A DNA stretch of 64,000 bases from Sphaerochaeta pleomorpha str. Grapes (GCF_000236685.1 NC_016633.1:2914001-2978000), one strand, 5' to 3'. Shown: positions 53,237 to 61,261, numbered from the stretch's first letter. The notes: a model not told the origin generated them from the letters alone. Made by a program: numbers and translations.

Positions 53237-53335
53237 CCTCTTTGGACTAATTGGATAAAATCCTAACTATACGGATTTTATCAATGCAAAGATTAAAATG
53301 GCAGCCAATACAGATCTCACTACCGACCAGAACCC

Positions 53336-53566
53336 TCATTGCTGGTAATGCTTTTCGATTGTATGCTCCAAAGTTGCAAGAACCTTTTGTTGGTGTTCAA
53401 AAGATGATATTCCGATTCCAGCCAGACCTGTCGTGGTAATTCCTATGAGCGTCTTCAAGCTGTTGCTATTGTGTTTTTCCAGCAAAGGACGATATTCGCA
53501 AAGGCTAAGAGTCTTGAAGTACTCAGAAACTTCTGAGGTTTCAGACGAAGCATGTTTATATACCAT
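53336..53566 (-). CDS. Small sterile-alpha-motif (SAM) domain protein
   Basis: 76 residues from the ATG at 53566, which has AAGGT 5 bp upstream; the frame is open to 53620. After a short Ser-rich N-terminus, residues 14-74 follow the SAM domain pattern: VSEYFKTLSLCEYRPLLEKH, then LIGITTTGLAGIGISSFEHQQKVLATL (shown in parts), with the L-x-x-L-G-I core and final helix. SAM domains mediate protein-protein binding or polymerisation and are mostly eukaryotic. The call is from pattern memory and the protein is small. No signal peptide. Convergent with the PIN gene, divergent from tetR. Confidence 0.65.
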   Translation of the reverse strand: MVYKHASSETSEVSEYFKTLSLCEYRPLLEKHNSNSLKTLIGITTTGLAGIGISSFEHQQKVLATLEHTIEKHYQQ

Positions 53567-53611
53567 GGGGTACCTTCTTTTTTGGCTGGGTGTAGAAAAC
53601 TGTTTGTAATT

Positions 53612-53641
53612 ACTATACATGTGTCTAAAAAAAGCTGTCGA
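53612..53641 (-). promoter_or_regulatory. Promoter of the SAM-domain gene
   Basis: Minus strand TCGACA, 18 bp, TATAGT, giving a leader of about 40 nt. Confidence 0.5.
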
Positions 53642-53683
53642 GTAACTTGTTTTTTAACAGGTGGTTTTCTCAATGTGATTTGG

Positions 53684-53709
53684 TAATTTCTTGCATATGA
53701 AAGAAATTA
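53684..53709. promoter_or_regulatory. Probable TetR operator
   Basis: TAATTTCTT-GCATATGA-AAGAAATTA: a 9-bp perfect inverted repeat with a CATATG centre, directly upstream of TTGACA (53711) and the tetR gene. This is the usual place for self-repression; it could also control the divergent SAM-domain gene. Confidence 0.65.
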
Positions 53710-53746
53710 GTTGACAGAAATATATTTTTGTATAAAAAATGAATAT

Positions 53747-54352
53747 ATGAAAGAATCATTCACAAGTTCACAAAAATACAAGCAACGCGAAGCTTCTGTC
53801 TTGGAGACTGCCTTGGAGGTTTTCGCCGAATATGGGTTCAGGAAAACCTGTATGGAAGATATATCTAGCAGAATGGGGCTTGCAGTGGGTACATTATATA
53901 GATACGCCCAAGATAAAAAAGATTTATACGGCAAGGCAGTGGCCTATGGCTTTTCGCATTGGCAGAGAGCTGCCATAGCAGCGGCTGAGACTTCCTCAGA
54001 CCCCATTGAGAGATTTCGTCTGTTTTGTAGCAAGGCTTTTTCCTATCTGAAAGAAGAGCCGCGTCTGAGGAAAATCCTTGCAGGGGATCCTGCATTGTTC
54101 CCTCTCATAGATGCCAAAGATCCCTTTGAATCCATTAACAGTCGTTCTGTGGCTATCCTGCAAGGTCTGATACAGGAAGGTATTGATGCTAAAGTCTTTT
54201 CGGTTCCCGATGCACGCATAGCCGCTCGTATCCTGTTTTCCATTTACCAGCTTTCCATAGAGAAAGCGTACGTCGAAGAGTCGGGGGATGAGCAGTTGCT
54301 TTTTGAGCAGAGCCTTGACTTGGTGCTTAACGGGTTGATTACCCGTTCTTGA
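53747..54352 (+). CDS. TetR/AcrR-family regulator
   Basis: 201 residues. N-terminal HTH (about 15-60): ASVLETALEVFAEYGFRKTCMEDIS (in part), then GTLYRYAQDKKDLY. The C-terminal ligand domain is divergent, so its ligand is unknown. ATG at 53747 begins MKESFTSSQ; the frame is open upstream to a TTG that overlaps the TTGACA box, so it is rejected. No clear Shine-Dalgarno. The gene heads an operon with an SCP2-domain protein and an M24 peptidase-like protein, and a palindrome precedes it. Confidence 0.88.
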   Translation: MKESFTSSQKYKQREASVLETALEVFAEYGFRKTCMEDISSRMGLAVGTLYRYAQDKKDLYGKAVAYGFSHWQRAAIAAAETSSDPIERFRLFCSKAFSYLKEEPRLRKILAGDPALFPLIDAKDPFESINSRSVAILQGLIQEGIDAKVFSVPDARIAARILFSIYQLSIEKAYVEESGDEQLLFEQSLDLVLNGLITRS

Positions 54353-54385
54353 AATAGCAAGTCGATTCTCAAGGAGGTTTGAAGA

Positions 54386-54787
54386 ATGGAGGAAAAACTG
54401 GCATATCTTAGCCAGCAATGGCGAGATCAGGGTTTTGAGCTTTTGAAAAGTCAACTGGATCCGGGAAAAATGAATGGGGTAACCACATCGATGGCCGATA
54501 TTTATGAGGATTGCCCGGATGGAGGGGAGGAATATCTCTTTTTGGCCTGCGAACAAGGTAAAGTAACCAGGTTCGAAACAGGCAAGGGACCTAGCCCCCA
54601 GGCAGAGTTTTCCATCAGGGGAGCTTATGATACCTTTGCTTCGATTACCAGGGGAGAGCTGAGTTCTACCCGGGCGTTGATGACAGGGAAACTGAAGCTC
54701 CGGGGGAATATGGCCAAGGCTGTTCGGCTTGCTCCGCTTGCTGACCGGGTAAACAAGGTACTTGCCGGAATTCCGACAATCTATTAG
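54386..54787 (+). CDS. SCP2 sterol-carrier-like protein
   Basis: 133 residues. SCP2-like fold: FSIRGAYDTFASITRGELSS followed by LMTGKLKLRGNMAKAVRLA, the classic end of the domain with its hydrophobic tunnel for lipids or acyl chains. Cytosolic, no signal peptide. AAGGAGG lies 8 bp before the ATG. Sits between tetR and the M24 gene with short gaps. Possible role: binding a hydrophobic ligand that the regulator or the peptidase-like protein also meets; this is an inference. Confidence 0.88.
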   Translation: MEEKLAYLSQQWRDQGFELLKSQLDPGKMNGVTTSMADIYEDCPDGGEEYLFLACEQGKVTRFETGKGPSPQAEFSIRGAYDTFASITRGELSSTRALMTGKLKLRGNMAKAVRLAPLADRVNKVLAGIPTIY

Positions 54788-54796
54788 GAGTAAACC

Positions 54797-56020
54797 ATGC
54801 CTAGGATTATTGACAGCACGAGTCCATATTGGATTGACAACCGCTCGCGGGTAGCTGATATCCAGAGAATGATGGAGAAAGAGGGCCTTGACGTGTATTT
54901 GGGGACCCGTCTGCGGACACTCAGTTTTGTATTGGATGCGTTTTGCCCCTGGAGAAGCTTCCTGGTAATTCCGGCGAAAGGCGACCCTGTACTCTTTACC
55001 TTCCTGGTCGATGCCGCGAGAGTTGCCGATGAGACTTGGTTGCCTATAGATAATGTGAGGGCCTACGCTCCCATGGGAGGCCAAGACCAGATTTCGGTTG
55101 TTTCTCAAATGATTACCGATGAATTGGGGCTCTCAAAGGGACGCCTTGGGGTTGAGGATGGCATTTCAACCTATACGCCTGAGGGAAATCTCACTCATTA
55201 CGAATGGAAAGCCTTGCAAGCTGCCTTAAATGGCTGGGAATTTGTAAATGCCCATCACATCGTAGACGAAATCTCCTTTATCAAGGATGCTGGGACAATT
55301 GCCCGGTTCCGGGAAGCTTCCCGGATTGTCGATGAAGGACAAAAGGCTGCCAGGGAAGCTCTCGAACATGGTGGCTGGAAGGGAATGACCGAGACCGAGA
55401 TTGCTGGTATTGCCGCATTGGCTATGCGGAGGGCTGGCTCCGTATCCGAGTGGAATTTTGCCGGTCTTAACGAAATTTCCTCAGGGTATAGGACTGGTCT
55501 CGGGGCTTGTACGCCCCCCACCAATCGGGTTTTTCAGGCTGGGGAACCCTTGATGCTTGATTTTCATTCAATGTTCATGCTGGCTTTGGGCGACCATTCC
55601 CACAATTACCTTATCGGACCTTCCAGCCCTTCGCTGAGAAAGCATGCTGATAATTTCGTTGACTTGGTCGAGACTGTCCTTGCAAATTATAAACAAGGGG
55701 CAACCCCATCATCTCTTTCTTCGATCATGATGGACCGTGCAGAAGTCTTGGGCTGTGCCGATTATCTGCTACCAGGGTGTGAGCATGGGATTGGGTTGTT
55801 TGGGGACGAATGGAGGATAGGCCATGCGAACGCTGGCCCCTTCCCCTACTGGACTGACCCAGATCACGAATACAAGGCTGGTGAATTGCTTATCTGTGCC
55901 ATGCAGTATGCTGCGCCTGACCAAGGGGTGGGGTTCCGTTACGAAAATCCCATTCTGATCGGGACAAAAGGCTGTGAAACTTTATCGAAATTCCCTTTGG
56001 CAATCGAGGAAATAGTCTAA
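54797..56020 (+). CDS. M24-family (aminopeptidase P/creatinase-like) protein
   Basis: 407 residues: an N-terminal creatinase-type domain (about 1-150) and a C-terminal pita-bread domain. Expected metal ligands: Asp in LMLDFHSM, Asp in LGDHSHNY and His in CEHGIGLFG are present, and a Glu is in FRYENPIL. The fourth ligand (the Glu of the usual T-x-E-P) appears as ICAMQYAA, with no Glu. It may therefore be a metal-free creatinase-like hydrolase or bind one metal. GGAG precedes the ATG by 6-7 bp. Last gene of the tetR operon; a bidirectional hairpin follows. Confidence 0.85.
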   Translation: MPRIIDSTSPYWIDNRSRVADIQRMMEKEGLDVYLGTRLRTLSFVLDAFCPWRSFLVIPAKGDPVLFTFLVDAARVADETWLPIDNVRAYAPMGGQDQISVVSQMITDELGLSKGRLGVEDGISTYTPEGNLTHYEWKALQAALNGWEFVNAHHIVDEISFIKDAGTIARFREASRIVDEGQKAAREALEHGGWKGMTETEIAGIAALAMRRAGSVSEWNFAGLNEISSGYRTGLGACTPPTNRVFQAGEPLMLDFHSMFMLALGDHSHNYLIGPSSPSLRKHADNFVDLVETVLANYKQGATPSSLSSIMMDRAEVLGCADYLLPGCEHGIGLFGDEWRIGHANAGPFPYWTDPDHEYKAGELLICAMQYAAPDQGVGFRYENPILIGTKGCETLSKFPLAIEEIV

Positions 56021-56068
56021 GCACTCCATGCAAAGGACATGAGAGGATACCGGCTGTCAGGGAAAGAG

Positions 56069-56093
56069 AAAAGGACCTTCGCAAGGTCCTTTT
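56069..56093. terminator. Bidirectional terminator
   Basis: AAAAGGACCTT-cgc-AAGGTCCTTTT: an 11-bp stem with T-runs on both strands, between the convergent M24 and FrhB-like genes. Confidence 0.85.
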
Positions 56094-56126
56094 CGTCATA
56101 TGCTGATTGCTTGTAGGGTTTGTTGG

Positions 56127-57209
56127 TCAGGTTCTTTCTTCCCCAAAACCTGATCTTGCATACTGCTTCCAGAAAGATTCATATCCAATTGGCTGTGCTG
56201 TAGGCCCTGATAAAACCGGTTGCATGCAATCGTTGAGGTTGCTTTCTCTCAAAGAAAGCGTATCTTTGATCTTTTCCATCCAGGCTTTTCCTTTCTGGCT
56301 GTTTACCAGTGTAACCGAAACACCGTTCGATTCGAAGAAATCAGGCATGCTATGTTCAATTCCCCAATAGTCGCCAATGGAAAGGTCTCCCTTCCGGTCT
56401 AGGTTTGAGAAATGACAATCAAAACAGGAAGGCCTGTTTATCAGTCTTTGCAGGAACAATTGCATATACGCATTCTCATTGTTTTTTTCTACGCTTGCGG
56501 TATGCTCGGTTTCCAGGCGCAGGGAGAAATCTGCCCATCCATATGTCTTGTCCCTGAAAAAGGCCTCCTTGACCGGTTCCCCTTTTTCCCTTTCCACCTG
56601 CTTGAGGTAGTCTTTCCAGACTTTTGGGCTGGGAACCCCGAAACAGAATACATCACAACATACCAAAAGCGAGGTATCGGTATTGGTTTGTGCGAGGAAG
56701 GACAGAAGACCTGCTACCTGGCACGGGGTGCCTGTAAACAGTACGGGTCTTTTTTCGTTCAAGTCTTTCTTCACCTGGTCTAAAACACCTACTAGGTTGC
56801 TCTGGACATATTTCGATCCGACACAGCGGTCACGTTCGGTAAACGTGGTGCATCTGCAATGGCTGACTTCCATCAAGGGGTTGAAGGCAGCTCCATAGAC
56901 AACGCCGCCTTCTTTGAGCATGGCATCGGAGAGGGGTATGAACATGCCTCCCGAGGAGCTTTTACGAAGGATTTCCTTGTCTTTTGCTTTTGCTGCGTAC
57001 ACAGAGAGTACTTTGTTTTCCTGGGAGATCGGTTTTAGAAGTGGGCAGGTTCTCTCGCACAAACCGCATTCTATACACAAATCATAGTCAACCGAAGGAT
57101 ATAAAAAGCCTTTGGCGTCCTCCTGCATTGCGATACAGCTGACAGGGCAAACTGCCTGGCAGGCAGTACATCCGGTACAATTCTTTTCTTCTGTAATTTG
57201 TATGGCCAT
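56127..57209 (-). CDS. Ferredoxin-FrhB fusion (coenzyme F420 hydrogenase beta-like) protein
   Basis: 360 residues. Two [4Fe-4S] ferredoxin motifs at the N-terminus (CTGCTACQAVCP and CIECGLCERTCP), then FrhB N- and C-terminal domains: SSGGMFIPL, FTGTPCQVAGL, CFGVPSPKVWKDY, and a further Cys set in CFDCHFSNLDRKGDLSIGDYWG. In non-F420 bacteria such fusions occur in polysaccharide clusters (pyruvyl transfer-linked) or as flavin reductases of unknown role. It is a single gene here. ATG 57209 is 6 nt after TATACT with no Shine-Dalgarno; the frame is open to 57230. Confidence 0.88.
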   Translation of the reverse strand: MAIQITEEKNCTGCTACQAVCPVSCIAMQEDAKGFLYPSVDYDLCIECGLCERTCPLLKPISQENKVLSVYAAKAKDKEILRKSSSGGMFIPLSDAMLKEGGVVYGAAFNPLMEVSHCRCTTFTERDRCVGSKYVQSNLVGVLDQVKKDLNEKRPVLFTGTPCQVAGLLSFLAQTNTDTSLLVCCDVFCFGVPSPKVWKDYLKQVEREKGEPVKEAFFRDKTYGWADFSLRLETEHTASVEKNNENAYMQLFLQRLINRPSCFDCHFSNLDRKGDLSIGDYWGIEHSMPDFFESNGVSVTLVNSQKGKAWMEKIKDTLSLRESNLNDCMQPVLSGPTAQPIGYESFWKQYARSGFGEERT

Positions 57210-57215
57210 ATAAAA

Positions 57216-57244
57216 AGTATAGAACATCAATGGCTTTTTTAAAA
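57216..57244 (-). promoter_or_regulatory. Promoter of the FrhB-like gene, predicted leaderless
   Basis: Minus strand TTTTAA (weak), 17 bp, TATACT, 6 nt, ATG. Confidence 0.45.
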
Positions 57245-57396
57245 CCTGAGGGGATACAAGGTAATTAATACGTGTCCTAACGTGAGAAATAAGGGAGAAA
57301 ATTGGATGAATGGTAAGAAACTTCTGGAAAACTCTACAGACTTATATTAGTATTTGCATGTTTGGTAGCATTGAAATATTACCTAAAGGAGGAAGT

Positions 57397-57813
57397 ATGA
57401 AAAAGAAGGGTTTGTTTTTTACGTTGATGGTTCTCTGTGTTGCGATGATTGTGTTTTCATCCTGTGAACTTGCGCCAAGAAGCCAGATGTTGGTGATTTC
57501 CAATGGAAGTGACTATGCGATCGACGCGGTTTATATCAAGCAATATGGCGTAGGTTCAAAAACTATTGATTATGGGGTAAATATTCTGGATGATGGGGAA
57601 ACCATAGCGGTAGGGGAAGAGAAACCCATTTATCTTGCGCCATATGCAGATTCTGTAAGACTTACCCTTAGCAACACTAATTCGGAAGTGGATGTCATTA
57701 CATTCGAATATAATTATATCAAAGGCTTTTGGAACCAAAAGATCAAGGCAGTTTTCAATGGTACGGATATTACCGTCAGCGGCAGTGGCGCCGCTATCGT
57801 CAATGTTGTATGA
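57397..57813 (+). CDS. Small lipoprotein, paralogue family member 1
   Basis: 138 residues. Signal peptide with lipobox FSSC (Cys about 22). The mature part is about 115 residues of beta-rich sequence: MLVISNGSDYAIDAVYIKQYG, then EEKPIYLAPYADSVRLTL and a C-terminal AVFNGTDITVSGSG. The closest relative is the next gene, about 240 bp downstream; two more distant copies lie at 61667 and 62325. AAAGGAGG lies 5 bp before the ATG; the frame is open to 57310. Function unknown; probably displayed at the cell surface or in the periplasm. Confidence 0.8.
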   Translation: MKKKGLFFTLMVLCVAMIVFSSCELAPRSQMLVISNGSDYAIDAVYIKQYGVGSKTIDYGVNILDDGETIAVGEEKPIYLAPYADSVRLTLSNTNSEVDVITFEYNYIKGFWNQKIKAVFNGTDITVSGSGAAIVNVV

Positions 57814-58050
57814 CGTTGAACCCATAGAAACGCCAATACGCTGCAAATTGTGAATTCCTATGCGTTTTTGGCGGGTTTCTAGATTCGGAATACTTTTTAT
57901 TTGAATATAGGGGGTCATGGAGTAGGGGAAAATACTTGTGTTTATCTTGCTGCAAGAGCCCGGTATTGAAAAATGATTCAGGAAAACCAAAAACCATACT
58001 ATGGTCTGTAGTAGGTTTCGGGCATAAAAATTATAGTAAAAGGTGGAAAC

Positions 58051-58485
58051 ATGAAAAATAAGGGTTTTGTTTTTGCATTGATGGTTCTCTGTGTTGCGAT
58101 GATTGTGTTTTCATCCTGTGACCTTGCGCCCAGAAGCCAGGAATTGGTAATCTCCAATGGAAGTGATTATCCCATTGATGAGGTGTATATCAATCAGTAT
58201 GGCGTAGGTACGAAAATAGCTTTGGGTGGAAACGCATTGAGTGATGGAGAAACCATAGCGGTAGGGGAAGAGGAATCCTTTTATCTTGCACCTTATTCGA
58301 GAGAAATAAGGCTTCAAGTAGTGAATACTCATTTGGATTCTGAAAATGATAGCGATCAATATGCATCTATCTATTTCGTTTTCGAATATAAGAAAGGTTT
58401 TGAGAACGAAAAAATCCAGGCAGTCTTCGATGGTACGAAAATTACCGTAAGCGGCAGTGGCGCCACCATTCCTCTAGACGAATGA
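58051..58485 (+). CDS. Small lipoprotein, paralogue family member 2
   Basis: 144 residues; lipobox FSSC. Near-identical to member 1 through the signal peptide and first 25 mature residues (LMVLCVAMIVFSSC, ELVISNGSDYPID) and again at the end (VFDGTKITVSGSGA). The middle differs and contains an insert with DSENDSDQYAS. The DNA of the signal-peptide region is almost identical, so the duplication is recent or has been kept uniform by conversion. AGGTGGAAAC precedes the ATG. Confidence 0.8.
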   Translation: MKNKGFVFALMVLCVAMIVFSSCDLAPRSQELVISNGSDYPIDEVYINQYGVGTKIALGGNALSDGETIAVGEEESFYLAPYSREIRLQVVNTHLDSENDSDQYASIYFVFEYKKGFENEKIQAVFDGTKITVSGSGATIPLDE

Positions 58486-58553
58486 TTTTTCTCTAGCTAT
58501 TCGGTGATGGCATCCTTGATTACCTCTTGGATGTCATTTTTATAGTTTCATTC

Positions 58554-59084
58554 TTATTCAGATTTCCTGTAGGTACTCATGACCAATCCGTTGTCAAAGG
58601 ATTGTGTCCGCTCATGCTTGAATCTCATCATCTGATTCAGTGAACCGAAAAGAGGAATCCCTTTTCCGAGTAATACAGGTACCGTTGTTATAGTCATTTC
58701 GTCGATGAGATCAAGTTCCAGAAAACTCTGAATAGTCTTTCCTCCATCGATGTAGAGGTTGCGGTATCCTTTTCTGTGCATCGAGGAGAGAAGGGTAGGA
58801 AGGGTTGCCTTGCTTATCGTTGCCTTCCCTTTGAGTCGTTTTGGAATTGAGTGAAGGGTCCTGCTCAACACGAATACCGGTTTCTCATAAGGCCAGCTTT
58901 CAAAGTCTCTGACCGTTTCATACGTATGGCGTCCCATGACAATTGCATCGATGGAAGAGAGGAACGCGTTGTAGCCGTAATCACTGCCATTGGGATTCGG
59001 AATCTCTGACAACCAATCGATCTTACCGTCCACCGTTGCAATATAACCATCTAGGCTTTGTGCGATATAGACAGAATTTTTCAT
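58554..59084 (-). CDS. Dihydrofolate-reductase-fold protein (RibD C-terminal type)
   Basis: 176 residues. VYIAQSLDGYIATVDGKIDWL at the N-terminus, IVMGRHTYETV and YIDGGKTIQSFLE are typical of the YyaP/RibD_C family. These bind NADPH and reduce unknown pteridine- or pyrimidine-like substrates; it is not a classical FolA. AAGGTGAGG lies 5-8 bp before the ATG. No neighbour shares an obvious pathway. Confidence 0.9.
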   Translation of the reverse strand: MKNSVYIAQSLDGYIATVDGKIDWLSEIPNPNGSDYGYNAFLSSIDAIVMGRHTYETVRDFESWPYEKPVFVLSRTLHSIPKRLKGKATISKATLPTLLSSMHRKGYRNLYIDGGKTIQSFLELDLIDEMTITTVPVLLGKGIPLFGSLNQMMRFKHERTQSFDNGLVMSTYRKSE

Positions 59085-59206
59085 TCGCTACCTCACCTTG
59101 CAGGATCGTAATACTACTTCTTACTATACCCTTGGTAAGGGGTTTTTTCCAGATTGGAAGAACGTGTTAAAAGCAGTGGCTGCAACAAACGAATGAGAGG
59201 GGCTTC

Positions 59207-59524
59207 CTATTCAGAGGTGTTTTCGCTGTAGTCCTTGATGAACTCAATCAAGTTTGCTATGGTCCTGTGTTCCTCAATGCTATGCCTCAGTTTTTTACCC
59301 TGATGGATACTGTATACGTTGCATCGACCTTCTTTTTTCCGGTCTATGTAACCGGCGTGTACCAGATCGGCAATGATGTGTTGTACGGCACGTTCCGTAA
59401 TTCCTACTTTGTCTGCAATCTCACGCATCCTCATTTCAGGTGTCTGGGCAAGGCACAGCAACACATGTGCATGGTTGGTAAGGAAGGTCCAACCGAGATT
59501 GTTTTCCTTCGTGCTTTCACTCAT
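59207..59524 (-). CDS. Winged-helix regulator linked to the MFS gene
   Basis: 105 residues. A single winged-helix domain: LTNHAHVLLCLAQTPEMRMR, EIADKVGITERAVQHII, then DLVHAGYIDRKKEGRCNVY, similar to MarR/ArsR-like small regulators. It continues as a helix likely to dimerise. It lies 61 bp downstream of the MFS gene on the same strand. A 24-bp inverted repeat in the MFS promoter is its likely binding site. The ATG at 59524 is 9 bp after AAGG; an alternative ATG is at 59533. Confidence 0.82.
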   Translation of the reverse strand: MSESTKENNLGWTFLTNHAHVLLCLAQTPEMRMREIADKVGITERAVQHIIADLVHAGYIDRKKEGRCNVYSIHQGKKLRHSIEEHRTIANLIEFIKDYSENTSE

Positions 59525-59585
59525 TTTCTTCATCCTTATGTGGAAACTCTTGGGGATCTTCGAGATAGTATACTATGTATTTGCT

Positions 59586-60749
59586 TCATTGTCGGGGAAG
59601 TTGTTTCCAGATGGTAATTATCGAGAGGAAAAGGATTCCCAGGCTCAAGAGTATTGCATAGCTATATGATCCTGCAAGAGTTGCAAGCATACTTCCTGTT
59701 CCCGGCCCAATAAGTCCAGATAAACCATAAGCGAGAAAGCATAGGGGATACAACCGTGAAAATGATTCTATTCCGAAATATTGCAGGGTTGCAGAGGCAT
59801 ACACGACAAAACAGGCCCCGAAACCTAGTCCGGAGAGCAGGGCTACAACAAGGACTACAAAGGGATGGGTGGAAAAGACAAGGGGTGTTATTGCCAAGGC
59901 GAGAAAGAGCAGGGATGCCAAAATTGAGTTCCTTGAGCCATACTTGTCTTGAAATATTCCCCATACGAGGCGTCCCAGTACGTTTCCAATTGAGAAAAGA
60001 CTGATATGAATCGCAGGGTTTATGAGGTTTCCCTCCATTTCTGTTGCGATGGGATAGAGGTTCCCTATGATGAGCAGGCCTGCAAAAGTCCCGGCAAAAA
60101 GGCCTAAAACCAGGGAGATGAATTCTTTGGATGCCAGTTGATGCCCTACTTGCTGTTTTTCCCCTACCCGGTGGTTGTTTCTTTCCATCGGCAGAGAGCA
60201 TATGAACAATATGATGCCGTAGGTGATACCGAGGAAGCGAAATATCTGTAGGACATTGAGGTTTTGGTTTTCCATCAGGTGCCTTGCCAGGTTGCTCAAT
60301 AGGATGGATCCCCCTCCAAAGGCTGCCATGAGCAACCCTGCCACTGTTCCCCTTTTGTGAGGGAAGAGGTGCATTGCTAATCCCAGAACCGAGACATAGC
60401 CAAACCCTATTGAGCAGCCTACCAAAATGCCCATGCCAAAAAGCAGGAGGAAAAAACTTCCCGAAAAGCTGGAAGCGACCATATTTCCCAAGAAATAGAG
60501 GAGTGCACTGATAGCTATTGTTGTTCTTGCTCCTCTGTGTCTCAATACAAAGGAACCAGGTATGGCAGAGAGGGTGAAGGTGGCGATCATAGTACCGAAA
60601 ATGAAACCGCTCTGGCTGAGTGAGATTCCGTGGGCGGTGAGGCTCGGGGTGAAGGAACTCCAGGCATAGACGCCTCCGAGTATCATCTGCACAGCGATGC
60701 TTGCAAGTAGCATGAGTATTCTTCTCTGGTTCGTAACTTCCATGGGCAC
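59586..60749 (-). CDS. MFS transporter, OxlT-like
   Basis: 387 residues, twelve membrane segments. N-terminal QMILGGVYAWSSFTPSL is characteristic of the OxlT (oxalate/formate antiporter) group. The inter-domain loop is charged (ERNNHRVGEKQQ), and WGIFQDKYGSRNSIL is the second MFS motif. Probably an organic-anion transporter; the substrate is unknown. A GTG at 60749 has AAGGA 7 bp upstream and is taken as the start; ATG at 60743 is the alternative. It is the first gene of a two-gene operon with the winged-helix regulator. Confidence 0.82.
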   Translation of the reverse strand: MPMEVTNQRRILMLLASIAVQMILGGVYAWSSFTPSLTAHGISLSQSGFIFGTMIATFTLSAIPGSFVLRHRGARTTIAISALLYFLGNMVASSFSGSFFLLLFGMGILVGCSIGFGYVSVLGLAMHLFPHKRGTVAGLLMAAFGGGSILLSNLARHLMENQNLNVLQIFRFLGITYGIILFICSLPMERNNHRVGEKQQVGHQLASKEFISLVLGLFAGTFAGLLIIGNLYPIATEMEGNLINPAIHISLFSIGNVLGRLVWGIFQDKYGSRNSILASLLFLALAITPLVFSTHPFVVLVVALLSGLGFGACFVVYASATLQYFGIESFSRLYPLCFLAYGLSGLIGPGTGSMLATLAGSYSYAILLSLGILFLSIITIWKQLPRQ

Positions 60750-60794
60750 TAAGGGTTCCTTTTTTGACAATAACTGAATATTTGTAATTATCTG

Positions 60795-60824
60795 ACTATA
60801 TACGAAGAAATGTTCGTATATCAA
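60795..60824 (-). promoter_or_regulatory. Promoter with embedded operator before the MFS gene
   Basis: Minus strand TTGATA (60819-60824), 18 bp, TATAGT (60795-60800). The perfect 9-bp inverted repeat ATATACGAA-gaaatg-TTCGTATAT (60798-60821) fills the spacer, so a bound regulator would block polymerase. Confidence 0.7.
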
Positions 60825-61143
60825 GAGGAGAGCGAACAGGCAAAGAAAAACCCTTGCAAGAATTAACCTCTATGGGTTACCTACGGTATTCAACCCTCAT
60901 GCCCAAGCCTTGGTCATAAAAATAAAGCAATAAAATTCTTATTTGTGAAAAGGGAATTGAATTAAAAAACAACCCATGGCGAAATAATAAAGGTTATAGC
61001 TATTGGATTTCTTTACAGTATCTGGAAAAATCTGTAGAATACAGCTACTTGCACATCTTAGCTCTACTAAATTTACCCTGGGAAGAAATTCCTGGGGTTT
61101 TGTATGTATCCTCGATCCAAGGGTTTTTGATGTATATGAAAAT
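60825..61143. other. Intergenic gap, no gene seen
   Basis: About 320 bases between the MFS promoter and the tRNA-Arg terminator. Short frames only; no Shine-Dalgarno-linked start, and no repeat beyond TAACC-tctat-GGGTTA-like pairing near 60865-60880. Confidence 0.5.
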
Positions 61144-61180
61144 AAAAAAATCTCCTGCAAGGTATATCTTGCAAGAGATT
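61144..61180 (-). terminator. Terminator of tRNA-Arg
   Basis: Minus strand AATCTC-t-TGCAAG ... CTTGCA-g-GAGATT followed by a seven-T run. Confidence 0.9.
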
Positions 61181-61187
61181 GATTCGC

Positions 61188-61261
61188 TGCCCCGAGGGCG
61201 ATTCGAACGCCCGACCCCTTCCTTAGGAGGGAAGTGCTCTATCCAGCTGAGCTATCGGAGC
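61188..61261 (-). tRNA. tRNA-Arg (CCU)
   Basis: 74 nt on the minus strand. Acceptor GCTCCGA/TCGGGGC (one G-T pair), D-arm GCTCAGCTGGATAGAGC, anticodon stem CTTCC/GGAAG with loop CTCCTAA, anticodon CCT, T-loop GTTCGAATC. Discriminator A; CCA not encoded. A strong terminator follows. Confidence 0.95.

Noticed and set aside
53996-55108. 370-codon antisense frame across tetR, the SCP2 gene and the M24 gene
   Set aside because: It is a shadow of three well-supported genes and shows no recognisable domain.
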